A stretch of DNA of 64,000 nt from positions 248,001 to 312,000 of the forward strand of contig CALYLW010000568.1 of the NCBI GenBank assembly GCA_944989445.1, read 5' to 3'. This DNA comes from Ampullaceana balthica. Lineage: Eukaryota > Mollusca > Gastropoda > Lymnaeidae. The position numbers and the translations under genes are program-made. Shown in pieces: positions 21,806 to 35,647 of the stretch. The notes under the pieces were generated by a model that worked only from the letters and a program-made list of their open reading frames with translations, did not search any database and was not told the DNA's origin. Numbering within the stretch: the stretch's first letter is position 1; every line of letters starts with the position of its first letter.

Positions 21806-24800
21806 CGTACCATCGTTTCATGACATAACGTCGTACCATCGTTTCATGATATAACGTCGTACCATCGTTTCATGATATAACGTCGTACCATCGTTTCATG
21901 ATATAACGACGTACCATCGTTTCATGACATAACGACGTACCATCGTTTCATGATATAACGACGTACCATCGTTTCATGATATAACGTCGTACCATCGTTT
22001 CATGACATAACGACGTACCATCGTTTCATGATATAACGACGTACCATCGTTTCATGATATAACGTCGTACCATCGTTTCATGATATAACGTCGTACCATC
22101 GTTTCATGATATAACGTCGTACCATCGTTTCATGATATAACGACGTACCATCGTTTCATGATATAACGTCGTACCATCGTTTCATGATATAACGTCGTAC
22201 CATCGTTTCATGATATAACGTCGTACCATCGTTTCATGATATAACGTCGTACCATCGTTTCATGATATAACGTCGTACCATCGTTTCATGACATAACGTC
22301 GTACCATCGTTTCATGACATAACGTCGTACCATCGTTTCATGATATAACGTCGTACCATCGTTTCATGATATAACGACGTACCATCGTTTCATGATATAA
22401 CGTCGTACCATCGTTTCATGATATAACGACGTACCATCGTTTCATGATATAACGTCGTACCATCGTTTCATGATATAACGACGTACCATCGTTTCATGAC
22501 ATAACGACGTACCATCGTTTCATGATATAACGACGTACCATCGTTTCATGATATAACGTCGTACCATCGTTTCATGACATAACGACGTACCATCGTTTCA
22601 TGATATAACGACGTACCATCGTTTCATGATATAACGTCGTACCATCGTTTCATGATATAACGACGTACCATCGTTTCATGATATAACGTCGTACCATCGT
22701 TTCATGATATAACGACGTACCATCGTTTCATGATATAACGTCGTACCATCGTTTCATGATATAACGACGTACCATCGTTTCATGATATAACGACGTACCA
22801 TCGTTTCATGATATAACGTCGTACCATCGTTTCATGATATAACGACGTACCATCGTTTCATGACATAACGACGTACCATCGTTTCATGATATAACGACGT
22901 ACCATCGTTTCATGATATAACGACGTACCATCGTTTCATGATATAACGACGTACCATCGTTTCATGATATAACGACGTACCATCGTTTCATGATATAACG
23001 ACGTACCATCGTTTCATGATATAACGTCGTACCATCGTTTCATGACATAACGTCGTACCATCGTTTCATGATATAACGTCGTACCATCGTTTCATGATAT
23101 AACGACGTACCATCGTTTCATGACATAACGACGTACCATCGTTTCATGATATAACGACGTACCATCGTTTCATGATATAACGACGTACCATCGTTTCATG
23201 ATATAACGACGTACCATCGTTTCATGATATAACGTCGTACCATCGTTTCATGATATAACGACGTACCATCGTTTCATGATATAACGACGTACCATCGTTT
23301 CATGATATAACGACGTACCATCGTTTCATGATATAACGACGTACCATCGTTTCATGATATAACGACGTACCATCGTTTCATGATATAACGTCGTACCATC
23401 GTTTCATGACATAACGTCGTACCATCGTTTCATGACATAACGTCGTACCATCGTTTCATGACATAACGACGTACCATCGTTTCATGACATAACGACGTAC
23501 CATCGTTTCATGATATAACGACGTACCATCGTTTCATGATATAACGACGTACCATCGTTTCATGATATAACGTCGTACCATCGTTTCATGATATAACGTC
23601 GTACCATCGTTTCATGATATAACGTCGTACCATCGTTTCATGATATAACGACGTACCATCGTTTCATGATATAACGACGTACCATCGTTTCATGATATAA
23701 CGACGTACCATCGTTTCATGATATAACGACGTACCATCGTTTCATGATATAACGACGTACCATCGTTTCATGATATAACGACGTACCATCGTTTCATGAT
23801 ATAACGACGTACCATCGTTTCATGATATAACGACGTACCATCGTTTCATGATATAACGACGTACCATCGTTTCATGATATAACGTCGTACCATCGTTTCA
23901 TGATATAACGACGTACCATCGTTTCATGATATAACGACGTACCATCGTTTCATGATATAACGACGTACCATCGTTTCATGATATAACGACGTACCATCGT
24001 TTCATGATATAACGACGTACCATCGTTTCATGATATAACGTCGTACCATCGTTTCATGACATAACGTCGTACCATCGTTTCATGACATAACGTCGTACCA
24101 TCGTTTCATGACATAACGACGTAACATCGTTTCATGACATAACGACGTACCATCGTTTCATGATATAACGTCGTACCATCGTTTCATGATATAACGACGT
24201 ACCATCGTTTCATGATATAACGTCGTACCATCGTTTCATGATATAACGTCGTACCATCGTTTCATGATATAACGACGTACCATCGTTTCATGATATAACG
24301 ACGTACCATCGTTTCATGATATAACGACGTACCATCGTTTCATGATATAACGTCGTACCATCGTTTCATGATATAACGTCGTACCATCGTTTCATGATAT
24401 AACGTCGTACCATCGTTTCATGATATAACGTCGTACCATCGTTTCATGATATAACGACGTACCATCGTTTCATGATATAACGACGTACCATCGTTTCATG
24501 ATATAACGACGTACCATCGTTTCATGATATAACGACGTACCATCGTTTCATGATATAACGTCGTACCATCGTTTCATGACATAACGTCGTACCATCGTTT
24601 CATGACATAACGTCGTACCATCGTTTCATGACATAACGACGTACCATCGTTTCATGACATAACGACGTACCATCGTTTCATGATATAACGACGTACCATC
24701 GTTTCATGATATAACGACGTACCATCGTTTCATGATATAACGTCGTACCATCGTTTCATGATATAACGTCGTACCATCGTTTCATGATATAACGACGTAC

Positions 24801-27800
24801 CATCGTTTCATGATATAACGACGTACCATCGTTTCATGATATAACGACGTACCATCGTTTCATGATATAACGTCGTACCATCGTTTCATGATATAACGTC
24901 GTACCATCGTTTCATGATATAACGTCGTACCATCGTTTCATGATATAACGTCGTACCATCGTTTCATGATATAACGTCGTACCATCGTTTCATGATATAA
25001 CGTCGTACCATCGTTTCATGATATAACGTCGTACCATCGTTTCATGATATAACGTCGTACCATCGTTTCATGATATAACGTCGTACCATCGTTTCATGAT
25101 ATAACGTCGTACCATCGTTTCATGATATAACGTCGTACCATCGTTTCATGATATAACGTCGTACCATCGTTTCATGATATAACGACGTACCATCGTTTCA
25201 TGATATAACGTCGTACCATCGTTTCATGATATAACGACGTACCATCGTTTCATGATATAACGTCGTACCATCGTTTCATGATATAACGTCGTACCATCGT
25301 TTCATGATATAACGACGTACCATCGTTTCATGATATAACGTCGTACCATCGTTTCATGATATAACGTCGTACCATCGTTTCATGATATAACGTCGTACCA
25401 TCGTTTCATGATATAACGTCGTACCATCGTTTCATGATATAACGTCGTACCATCGTTTCATGATATAACGTCGTACCATCGTTTCATGATATAACGTCGT
25501 ACCATCGTTTCATGATATAACGTCGTACCATCGTTTCATGATATAACGACGTACCATCGTTTCATGATATAACGTCGTACCATCGTTTCATGATATAACG
25601 ACGTACCATCGTTTCATGATATAACGTCGTACCATCGTTTCATGATATAACGTCGTACCATCGTTTCATGATATAACGTCGTACCATCGTTTCATGATAT
25701 AACGACGTACCATCGTTTCATGATATAACGTCGTACCATCGTTTCATGATATAACGACGTACCATCGTTTCATGATATAACGTCGTACCATCGTTTCATG
25801 ATATAACGTCGTACCATCGTTTCATGATATAACGTCGTACCATCGTTTCATGATATAACGACGTACCATCGTTTCATGATATAACGTCGTACCATCGTTT
25901 CATGATATAACGTCGTACCATCGTTTCATGATATAACGTCGTACCATCGTTTCATGATATAACGTCGTACCATCGTTTCATGATATAACGTCGTACCATC
26001 GTTTCATGATATAACGTCGTACCATCGTTTCATGATATAACGTCGTACCATCGTTTCATGATATAACGTCGTACCATCGTTTCATGATATAACGTCGTAC
26101 CATCGTTTCATGATATAACGTCGTACCATCGTTTCATGATATAACGACGTACCATCGTTTCATGATATAACGACGTACCATCGTTTCATGATATAACGAC
26201 GTACCATCGTTTCATGATATAACGTCGTACCATCGTTTCATGACATAACGTCGTACCATCGTTTCATGACATAACGTCGTACCATCGTTTCATGACATAA
26301 CGACGTACCATCGTTTCATGACATAACGACGTACCATCGTTTCATGATATAACGACGTACCATCGTTTCATGATATAACGACGTACCATCGTTTCATGAT
26401 ATAACGTCGTACCATCGTTTCATGATATAACGTCGTACCATCGTTTCATGATATAACGTCGTACCATCGTTTCATGATATAACGACGTACCATCGTTTCA
26501 TGATATAACGACGTACCATCGTTTCATGATATAACGACGTACCATCGTTTCATGATATAACGTCGTACCATCGTTTCATGATATAACGTCGTACCATCGT
26601 TTCATGATATAACGTCGTACCATCGTTTCATGATATAACGTCGTACCATCGTTTCATGATATAACGTCGTACCATCGTTTCATGATATAACGTCGTACCA
26701 TCGTTTCATGATATAACGTCGTACCATCGTTTCATGATATAACGTCGTACCATCGTTTCATGATATAACGTCGTACCATCGTTTCATGATATAACGTCGT
26801 ACCATCGTTTCATGATATAACGTCGTACCATCGTTTCATGATATAACGTCGTACCATCGTTTCATGATATAACGACGTACCATCGTTTCATGATATAACG
26901 TCGTACCATCGTTTCATGATATAACGACGTACCATCGTTTCATGATATAACGTCGTACCATCGTTTCATGATATAACGTCGTACCATCGTTTCATGATAT
27001 AACGACGTACCATCGTTTCATGATATAACGTCGTACCATCGTTTCATGATATAACGTCGTACCATCGTTTCATGATATAACGTCGTACCATCGTTTCATG
27101 ATATAACGTCGTACCATCGTTTCATGATATAACGTCGTACCATCGTTTCATGATATAACGTCGTACCATCGTTTCATGATATAACGTCGTACCATCGTTT
27201 CATGATATAACGTCGTACCATCGTTTCATGATATAACGACGTACCATCGTTTCATGATATAACGTCGTACCATCGTTTCATGATATAACGACGTACCATC
27301 GTTTCATGATATAACGTCGTACCATCGTTTCATGATATAACGTCGTACCATCGTTTCATGATATAACGTCGTACCATCGTTTCATGATATAACGACGTAC
27401 CATCGTTTCATGATATAACGTCGTACCATCGTTTCATGATATAACGACGTACCATCGTTTCATGATATAACGTCGTACCATCGTTTCATGATATAACGTC
27501 GTACCATCGTTTCATGATATAACGTCGTACCATCGTTTCATGATATAACGACGTACCATCGTTTCATGATATAACGTCGTACCATCGTTTCATGATATAA
27601 CGTCGTACCATCGTTTCATGATATAACGTCGTACCATCGTTTCATGATATAACGTCGTACCATCGTTTCATGATATAACGTCGTACCATCGTTTCATGAT
27701 ATAACGTCGTACCATCGTTTCATGATATAACGTCGTACCATCGTTTCATGATATAACGTCGTACCATCGTTTCATGATATAACGTCGTACCATCGTTTCA

Positions 27801-28127
27801 TGATATAACGTCGTACCATCGTTTCATGATATAACGACGTACCATCGTTTCATGATATAACATCGTACCATCGTTTCATGATATAACGTCGTACCATCGT
27901 TTCATGATATAACGTCGTACCATCGTTTCATGATATAACGACGTACCATCGTTTCATGATATAACGACGTACCATCGTTTCATGATATAACGACGTACCA
28001 TTGTTTCATGATATAACGACGTACCATCGTTTCATGATATAACGACGTACCATCGTTTCATGATATAACGACGTACCATCGTTTCATGATATAACGACGT
28101 ACCATCGTTTCATGATGATATAACGTC
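21806..28127. repeat. 26-bp minisatellite array, ~243 copies (6.3 kb)
   Basis: The unit reads GTACCATCGTTTCATGA, then YAT, then AACGWC; nearly all variation is at the Y (C/T) and W (A/T) positions. Other changes are rare (for example GTAACATCG near 24121, a CATCG at about 27862, TTGTTTC near 28002). The last unit has a 3-bp insertion (CATGATGATATAACG). Each unit has three CpGs, so the array is a dense potential methylation target. The 26-bp period is out of frame and no reading frame runs through it. Blocks of variants repeat in order, showing higher-order duplication. Assembly length should be treated with caution. Confidence 0.97.
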
Positions 28128-28486
28128 AAATGTTATTGTTGTAATTACATCAAAATCTACAGTTTCAACATGCGTGCAGGCGCAGGCCTGAATTTAACAT
28201 TGGGAAAGATAAGCCCTTGCTTACATTCCCTGCACAAGTCTCCGTCTTGTTTGAACCACCTACACATCACATCGCTGACAAAACAATCGAGTGTACGTCA
28301 AATTTGCGATATCCCTTAAAAATAAATAAAAAACCGAATTTCTTTTTACTATAAATCCTTTATATATGAGACATAACTAAAAGTATGTTCAATATAGAAC
28401 GCACCGCGTGACAGACTTAACATAAACATTTACTTGCTACATAGTGATACATAGAGATAATCTAAAAATTCATTGATTTAACGAAG

Positions 28487-29113
28487 TGATTATTCGGAGA
28501 TATCTCCGTATAACGCTGGGTGGACTGGGCGTTATTCTTAGCGTCATACGCAAATTTTTTTGGCTGGTCATGTGACTTCTTGCCAATTTGATATAAGATT
28601 TTTAAAAATTCTTTCGATTCATGAGCTTCTGTGGTCTCACGGTTAGGACATTAGATTCTTGAACTCCTCACTGGAGGTTCGAATTTCGTTTGAGTCTTTT
28701 TTTTTAAGGTTGTAGTTTCAGTTTTAGGGTCTGGGTTAGGTTTAGTTGTCTATTTTTAAAATTAAAATAGAAAAAGATTTTCGTTTGAGTCTTTTTTTTT
28801 AAGGTTGTAGTCTTAGGGTCTGGGTTAGGTTTAGTTGTCTAATTTTTAAAATTAAAATAGAAAAAACAACAAATATAGCAACCAAAAATACGATTTATCG
28901 AATGCACCGTTCTCTTTGCTTTTACAAAATTAATTTTAAAATCATACATCTTTTTGAAATAAATTTTAAGCTATGATAGGTACATATATATTAAATTAGA
29001 ACGGAAATTTTGTTTGTTTTTAAAAAAAGAAATCTCCGTATAACGCCGGGAGTTATTGGGAGTAATCTCCGTATAACGCCTGGCGTTATTCGGAGATATC
29101 TCCGTATAACGCC
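28487..29113. mobile_element. Nested element bounded by 32-bp palindromes
   Basis: The right boundary 29082-29113 is a near-perfect 32-bp palindrome centred on GGAGATATCTCC with GGCGTTAT/ATAACGCC arms. The left boundary has the same core at about 28487-28515. Partial copies of the arm occur at 29036-29080. There is no coding sequence. A ~90-bp direct duplication (28684-28775, 28776-28866) lies inside. Confidence 0.55.
28684..28866. repeat. ~90-bp tandem duplication
   Basis: Two adjacent copies begin TCGTTTGAGTC, run through T8-9 and GTCTGGGTTAGGTTTAG, and end AAAATTAAAATAGAAAAA. They differ by a small deletion (TTTCAG). Confidence 0.85.
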
Positions 29114-29414
29114 TCCATTAATTTAATTACAGTAAATTCGATCGATCTAAAATTTTGATAGATCATTTTTATCGTCGCCACGAGTCTGCATGCACAGTTT
29201 CAGCTCGATAGGATACGAGGAAGTGGTTTAAAATCGATCAAAAGTTTTTGCGACAAGCAATCAATCAATCAATCAAGCAGACGCCACGAGTTAATATAAA
29301 GGATTTTAAACAAATGTTATTCGTTTATGTTTTAAATTTAGACAATTGAAAGTAATTAGAATCACAGAATTTGTTTATTTTTAAATCACTTATATTAACT
29401 TCACCGTCTTGTCG

Positions 29415-29527
<113 letters not shown>

Positions 29528-30224
29528 CAAAAGTTAACGATTAAATTTAAATTAATCGTTAACAGCCCTATTATTTACTTTTTTTGGGGTGTTTTTTTAG
29601 TGTTTGTTTGTTTTTGTTGTTGTTGTTGTTGTTGTCACAGCAATTACTACAATTATTACAACAATTACAACAATTTGTAATTACTTAAGTAAGTGTTGTC
29701 ACATAAATAGACAGCTGACTTATTCAAAATCAACTACTGCAGCCACTAATAAAAAGAAGAAGAAAAAACACATAATTAAAATAAAATGAGATTTCCCAGA
29801 CTTAGAGCTATTTAAACGGCTCACAGTCCACAGTTCAGCATCGTTGTCTAGCCAAGAGCAGAAAGGTGAAGGTTTCATTTTATTCCCGTGTGGAGAGCTA
29901 GGATTTGATTTATTTATAAAATTCTTTTTTTGGTAACCCTATTTCAGAGGCGTAGCTAGTATATTTCGCACCAGAGAGAAACTACAAAATTTGCGCTCCC
30001 CCCGCCCTTTTCTTTTTTTTAAACCTTGTTCACTTATTATAATGCAACGTACTGAAAATCGCTAACTGAAAAAAATTTAGTTTTTAACTAAGTTCTCTAA
30101 TGAGACTGCTAATTAATTGCCGATTTCTGATGTCGATGGGACAGGAAAAGTATAGTTTTGTTTGTAGTGTAGAATCACCAGTGTGTGAAATGAAATTTCT
30201 TGCAGTTAATGTGATGTACTGTAA

Positions 30225-31458
30225 CAGTGATGGAGAACCTATGGCACGCATGCCACAGTGGACACGCAGAGCCTAATCAGCTGGCACGCGACTAAAATAT
30301 TACTTTCTTAATCAAACCAGCTAAGCCAAACCCCAATTTTCGGGTTTCATTGGGATTGTTGGCACTTTGCTATAAATAAGTGTGTTAGGTACTACCCCCT
30401 CCTCCCTCCCCCTCTAAACATAAATCCGTAGAGGGGCTGTGATTTATCACTGTGCCCCAAACACATTCACGGCACAGACAGTCACCACGAGTCCGGCTAC
30501 ACATCTAACCTGGTTTTCACTTAGCGACATGGTACACCTATTTCCTAGAACGTTCTAGATCCAATTAAATACCAGAAAGGTGCTGTTCTCGCTGGTCCTA
30601 GAACCAGAACTTTCCAAAAGAGTTGGTCTAATTAGGGGAAGGGAACAAGAGGAAGGGAAGGGAATTAAAGAGCAATTACTCTCAACGCCTGAGAAGAGTA
30701 CCCAGATAGACCGACCACTATTGTTATTTTAACCTGTTCACTGTTATTGTAAACGCAAACGATATCGCCTATTGTGAGTTTTTATCTATTTTAATTATTA
30801 ACTTAATTTATTATTCGTTACGAGCAACAAAGCCCGCCAAAGGACGATCCGCCACCGTTCGGTGGCATGTTGTAACTCCCCTCCAACAGTCGTTTCGACC
30901 GGCATACATGTGCATCACGTCAAAAATACTATTCATTATAGTCATAGTTAAAATAAATAACTCGTAAAAACAACGCTTTTGACTATAAATCCCAACGCGC
31001 ATAACTCAAAATAATTTCTTGGTAGAAATAATGCACCAAAAATAACTCGTTTTGAACGTCCGCATAAACATGTTCAATATGATTGGCTGTAGGAGTCGTA
31101 TGTGTTTGAGGGACCAATCGCTATCGATGACCGGACAGAACATTGCCTTTTATTATATAAGGATTGTTATATTAAGTTAAAAGTTAACAGATTATACTAA
31201 TTATTTCTAAACCCAGGTATCGTGTGGCTACTTGTTATTTAATTGTTATTATTAAATTCAGTATTGAAAATTCAGTTACTGTGATTTAAATTTCTTTTTG
31301 TGTTGGGTGCCGTGTTAAAGAGCCGCTTAAAAATTAGTCTAATTTTTATACATGTAGTAACTTAAAGAGTCAATACCACTTGCGGACGTAACAAAGTGGC
31401 TTATGGTTGAATTTTGGGCACGCGGTCCCAAAACCCCCAAAAAGCTTCACCACCACTG
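30225..31458. mobile_element. hAT-type element, non-autonomous (CAGTGATGGAGAACC ends)
   Basis: The left end CAGTGATGGAGAACC and the right end (inverse of CAGTGGTGGTGAAGC) are imperfect terminal inverted repeats. The flanking 8-mers TACTGTAA (30217-30224) and TAGTATAA (31459-31466) match at 6 of 8 positions, as for an old 8-bp hAT target duplication. The 1.2-kb interior has no transposase that I can recognise and includes a diverged 'taaatccttta' repeat fragment (30957-31150). Confidence 0.6.
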
Positions 31459-32176
31459 TAGTATAACACTTCTTTTACAGGGAATATTAAAACTCCTGCA
31501 ACAAAGGTCAAAATTATGGTACTGCTGACTGGGTCAGTAACAAACGAAATTGAGGATATGACATCAGGAACTATTTTAAGAAGAGGGGAGATTGGCTTAG
31601 TTAAACTAATTTGTTATATTCTTACCATTATCTGGCAATAGAGGCCGTGTGTCAACTAAAGTTTACAGCAATCTGTTAGGTGACAACATTTATTTTTCTT
31701 GGAAATTACAAAATGAAGATACAAGAAAACGAAACAATTGTTGAGCTCATTAATTCGCGAATGCGGATGTCAAGAGACAAGGTATAACAATAGGATGGGC
31801 AAGGGAGTGAGACTCGTGTCAACAGTATTGTCTCCCCCCCCCCATCCCCAGGTGGATGAACACATCATAAGACAGCTTTCTTTGCCAATATTAAAGCCTT
31901 CAAACTCAGTTACACTTGGTGCAGAGGTAAATTTATGCGTTACAACGTCACGTTCTGTTACACCTGCACTGCTTTATTTTAAACTGGTTCATCATGAAAA
32001 GTACGGTATTTGTTGTCATTGTTAATGAAGACTAAAATATTCCATTGCGACTCATGGGGCCGACCATATTGTACGTATTAATGCAATTTCAGTCCTGGTT
32101 GCCATCTCCGATCACATGTCAACATTTAAAACTCTAATAAGAATGCAGGACTAGACACAAATCATAGATAAGATAA
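31459..32176. other. No gene seen
   Basis: A reading frame of 95 codons near 31738-32025 shows no domain and crosses a C-run. I see no repeat boundary in this stretch. Confidence 0.4.
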
Positions 32177-32235
32177 GCGTGGGACGCAATAATCTTCTGT
32201 ATAGTAGAAGCGTCTGTAACAGATAAGATAAGATA
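32177..32235 (+). mobile_element. SINE 3'-end fragment
   Basis: GGGACGCAATAATCTTCTG, GAAGCGTCTGT and the AGATAAGATAAGATA tail match the 3' end of the tRNA-derived SINE at 35371-35647. Further tails lie at 34744-34777 and 55705-55737. Confidence 0.65.
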
Positions 32236-32236
32236 T

Positions 32237-32239
<3 letters not shown>

Positions 32240-32297
<58 letters not shown>
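32240..32297. repeat. (TA)n microsatellite
   Basis: Uninterrupted TA dinucleotides followed by a short TG run. Confidence 0.9.
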
Positions 32298-32311
<14 letters not shown>

Positions 32312-32770
32312 TTGTGTTGGTATATATATTGTATTTAAGCATTATACATATATGTATATACGTTTTTTGTCATTATTTAAAGAAATTATTTTCAAAGCAA
32401 ATAAATTTCTTGACATTTAAAAACACGACTTTTGTAATATTTACTTTCAATTATTTAATAATTTCTCATTAGTTGATTAATTATCGCCAAATGTTTTGTT
32501 TTTAAACGTTCAACTTCAATATATCTTTGTACTGCCACACGAACGCATAGCTTTTTAAACATGCAATTAAATGTGCAGTAATATTTAGAGAAACAATGCA
32601 AGAGTTACCTTCTCTTTTTAACTAAGATTCGATTGACTATTACTGGAGTCGCACATCAAATAAAAATATATACAAATATATAAATAAATGAGGTTTAGGG
32701 TTGCTGAACAAAAACAAAATCTTTAAAAAAAACGATAATGTGTGACGTCAAACAAGTTTTCCCCCCTTTT

Positions 32771-32808
32771 TAAATCCTTTATATTAACTCGTGGTGTCTG
32801 CGGCGGAC

Positions 32809-32841
<33 letters not shown>

Positions 32842-33273
32842 CGCCAAAACTTTTGATCGATTTTTAACCCACTTGCTCGCAAGATAGCGAGCTGAAATTT
32901 TGCAGGCAGTTTCGTACCGATGATAAAAACAATGTATCAAAATTTCAGATCGATCGCATGTACCGTAATTAAATTATTGATTTTTTAGATTATTTTTTTT
33001 ATTCCTATGTATCATGCTATTTTTTGAGATAGAGCGTCGCGGTGCGTATTATATTGAACAACCTTTCTGTCGCGCAATAAGGTGCGTATTTTATTGACAG
33101 CTCTTTTTATAAACATATTCCTGATCGGTGCGTATTATATTAAACATGTTTTACGACACAACTTCAATTTTGTATTTCTGGATGGTCTGGCGCTGCGTAT
33201 TATAATGAACATTCTTTTAGTTACTTCTCGTACATAAAGGATTTATAGTCAAAAACTTGGTTTTTTACGGGTT
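32771..33273 (-). repeat. 'taaatccttta' MITE, inverted copy C
   Basis: Reverse orientation relative to 4619-5104, with the same ends (TAAATCCTTTATATTAACTC and ACGGGTT). Contains a (CTTG)n run near 32811-32840. Confidence 0.75.
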
Positions 33274-33282
33274 TTTCTTATT

Positions 33283-33779
33283 TAAAATCCTTTATATTAA
33301 CTCGTGGTGTCTGCGGCGGACCTTGCTTGCTTGCTTGCTTGCTTGTCGCCAAAACTTTTGATCGATTTTTAACCCACTTGCTCGCAAGATAGCGAGCTGA
33401 AATTTTGCAGGCAGTTTCGTACCGATGATAAAAACAATGTATCAAAATTTCAGATCGATCGCATGTACCGTAATTAAATTATTGATTTTTTAGATTATTT
33501 TATTTATTCCTATGTATCATGCTATTTTTTGAGATAGAGCGTCGCGGTGCGTATTATATTGAACAACCTTTCTGTCGCGCAACAAGGTGCGTATTTTATT
33601 GACAGCTCTTTTTATAAACATATTCCTGATCGGTGCGCATTATATTAAACATGTTTTACGACTCAACTGCAATTTTGTATTTCTGGATGGTCTGGCGCTG
33701 CGTATTATAATGAACATTCTTTTAGTTACTTCTCGTACATAAAGGATTTATAGTCAAAAACTTGGTTTTTTACGGGTTG
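33283..33779 (-). repeat. 'taaatccttta' MITE, inverted copy D (tandem with C)
   Basis: Nearly the same as copy C, with a shorter CTTG run. C and D are head-to-tail with a gap of only 9 bp, repeating the dimer arrangement of copies A and B. Confidence 0.75.
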
Positions 33780-33893
33780 TTTTTATTTTCTCTTCTAACA
33801 TGTCACAAGTTGTCACACCTCTCGGAGCATGATGTATTTTCTGTCCGGCTACATTAAAACAAAAATTGTCTATCACTTTTAATACGCAGTTCC

Positions 33894-34086
33894 CAATGTT
33901 CCCTTTAAGCTGCGTGGCTGGCGCCGACATTTCACCGACGCCGCGCACCAGTTTATATTTACCGCGCAGCAAATTTTGATAATATCTGTGTTTGTGGAAT
34001 GTAATAATGCTACGAAAAAAATGATACTGTGAAAAAGTTATTTTTTTATTTGGCACACGGACCAACGAACCTTAGAAGGAACATTG
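33894..34086 (-). mobile_element. hAT-like MITE (CAATGTTCCC ends), diverged copy
   Basis: Begins CAATGTTCCCTTTAAGC and ends TTAGAAGGAACATTG. It is the inverted relative of the elements at 36199-36382 and 38199-38382. No convincing target duplication is left. Confidence 0.6.
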
Positions 34087-35370
34087 ACGGGGACCCCAAG
34101 ACTTGATTGGTTGTCAGTTGTAAATGCGATGATAAGTGGTTAAACACACGAACCTCAGCAACACTCAAGGTCACAGTTTGGAACTCAAGTTTCATTTTAT
34201 TTTTTATATATATTTTTTTTCATGTAATTTTTAAATAGCATTATTAGCACCATTAAACTTTTTTAACCTTAAGACATAGGGTGTGGCTAGAATTTTTTTT
34301 CCGTTTGGAGACAAGATACCACACAATTTCACACACACACACACACAGTTTTCTCAACTCCGAAACCCATAAGATTCATTACAACATCACACCATGACCC
34401 GTTCCCCCTCCCCCATTTCAACTTAGCTGCTTTTAGAGCAGTTGTTCTCAAACTTTTTAGTATGGCGTACCGGCAGGAATTTTTCCATTTTACCAAGAAC
34501 CGGTGCATTATTTTCCCTGAACAGACGTGGAAGCGAAATGTAATGTGTTTTAGTTTGTTTTATTTTATGTGCTCATTGCCGAAAATATGATTAGTATTAA
34601 TGGTTGCAAATGGAGGATTATAATAAAAATAAAATGTCTGTCCTTTCTTGATAACTTATGCGGAATCTCGCATGAAAAAGCAGGAAAATAATTTTTTAGT
34701 CACAAACTAAGTAGTCACACATTTTATTCAAGCTGAAATAAAAGAAGCGTCTGTAATAGATAAGATAAGATAAGACCCAAAAGTGTATACAAGCTACGTT
34801 TATCATTTAGAGAAATGTTTGATTGTTATTAAGTTAATTTTGAAATACCCGTTTGAAGAGATATGTTTTGGTGCAGTCTCAAATGCATAAGTAGTTTGAA
34901 TACTGCAGAATGTGTATGGTAGAGAGAAACAAAGAGAAAAGACCTTTTGCCAAATGTTTTAGTTTGTGTCTTAGATACAGAGAGAATGCATGTGTCTGCA
35001 GAGAAGCATAGCTGACGAGTGTGTGAGAAGACATATACAAGTTCACTAAGATAAGAAGGGCATGAGTCAGAAAAGAAATAGTGACAGAGAACGGAAAGTT
35101 TGTAATGAATTCGGACTTGCATAGGGAGCCAATAAAATGATTAAAGTAGTGGAGTAATAATATGGTCATAAATATTTCTTTGCCATAAGAGCTATTCTGG
35201 CAGCTGAACTTTGAACTTTCTTTAGTTTTTCAATGTATTGTTTTGGCGAACCGGAAAGAAGAAGATTACAATAATCACAACTAGAGAGAACTAGAGAACA
35301 GACTAACTTTTAGGTAGTAATGAATTGAGCTGATCTGACGGATGGCGGTGTAGGCAGAGCGACAAATCGT
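34087..35370. other. Mixed repeat-derived DNA, no gene
   Basis: Contains a hAT end near 34437-34520 (CAGTTGTTCTCAAACTTTTT and a GTACCGGCAGGAATTTTTCC word akin to the MITE at 60396-60583) and a SINE tail at 34744-34777. Reading frames on the minus strand near 34829-35169 show no domain. Confidence 0.45.
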
Positions 35371-35647
35371 ATCTTCTTATCTTATCTATATATACAGACG
35401 CTCCTTCTATGCAGAAGATAGTTGCGTCCACAGACCATGACAGATGATCTGTTGGCAAGTGATGCAGCAATCACACGCCACGGCTTTGTGGGTTCCACGC
35501 ATTACCCAGCCGCCTAACTACATGTTAGCGGGGTGACTCAGGGACGCCCTTGGCCCCGGGAACAAACCCTTGCCTTCACACGGATTCGAACCCGTGACCA
35601 TCGGTACGACAGTCCAGTGCGCTGCCACTCGACCACCAAGATGTGAG
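35371..35647 (-). mobile_element. tRNA-derived SINE
   Basis: On the minus strand a tRNA-like head carries an A box (TGGTCGAGTGG, 35625-35635) and a B box (GGTTCGAATCC, 35582-35592), the internal RNA polymerase III promoter. A ~170-bp unique body follows and the 3' end is GAGCGTCTGTATATA plus an AGATAAGATAAGA tail. The head does not fold into a full tRNA. Tails of the same family are scattered in the window. Confidence 0.75.

Larger units (their letters stand above)
28330..29308 (+). mobile_element. 'taaatccttta' MITE copy interrupted by a palindrome-ended insertion
   Basis: The 5' part (ATAAATCCTTTATATATGAG onward) and the 3' part (CGATCGATCTAAAATTTTGA to TAATATAAAGGATTTTA) belong to the family at 4619-5605. 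The middle, about 28487-29113, is unrelated and bounded by TTATTCGGAGATATCTCCGT-type palindromes. Confidence 0.65.

Noticed and set aside
21806..28127. CRISPR-like regular array
   Set aside because: There are no spacers: units are contiguous 26-mers with one or two variable positions, in a eukaryotic context without cas genes.
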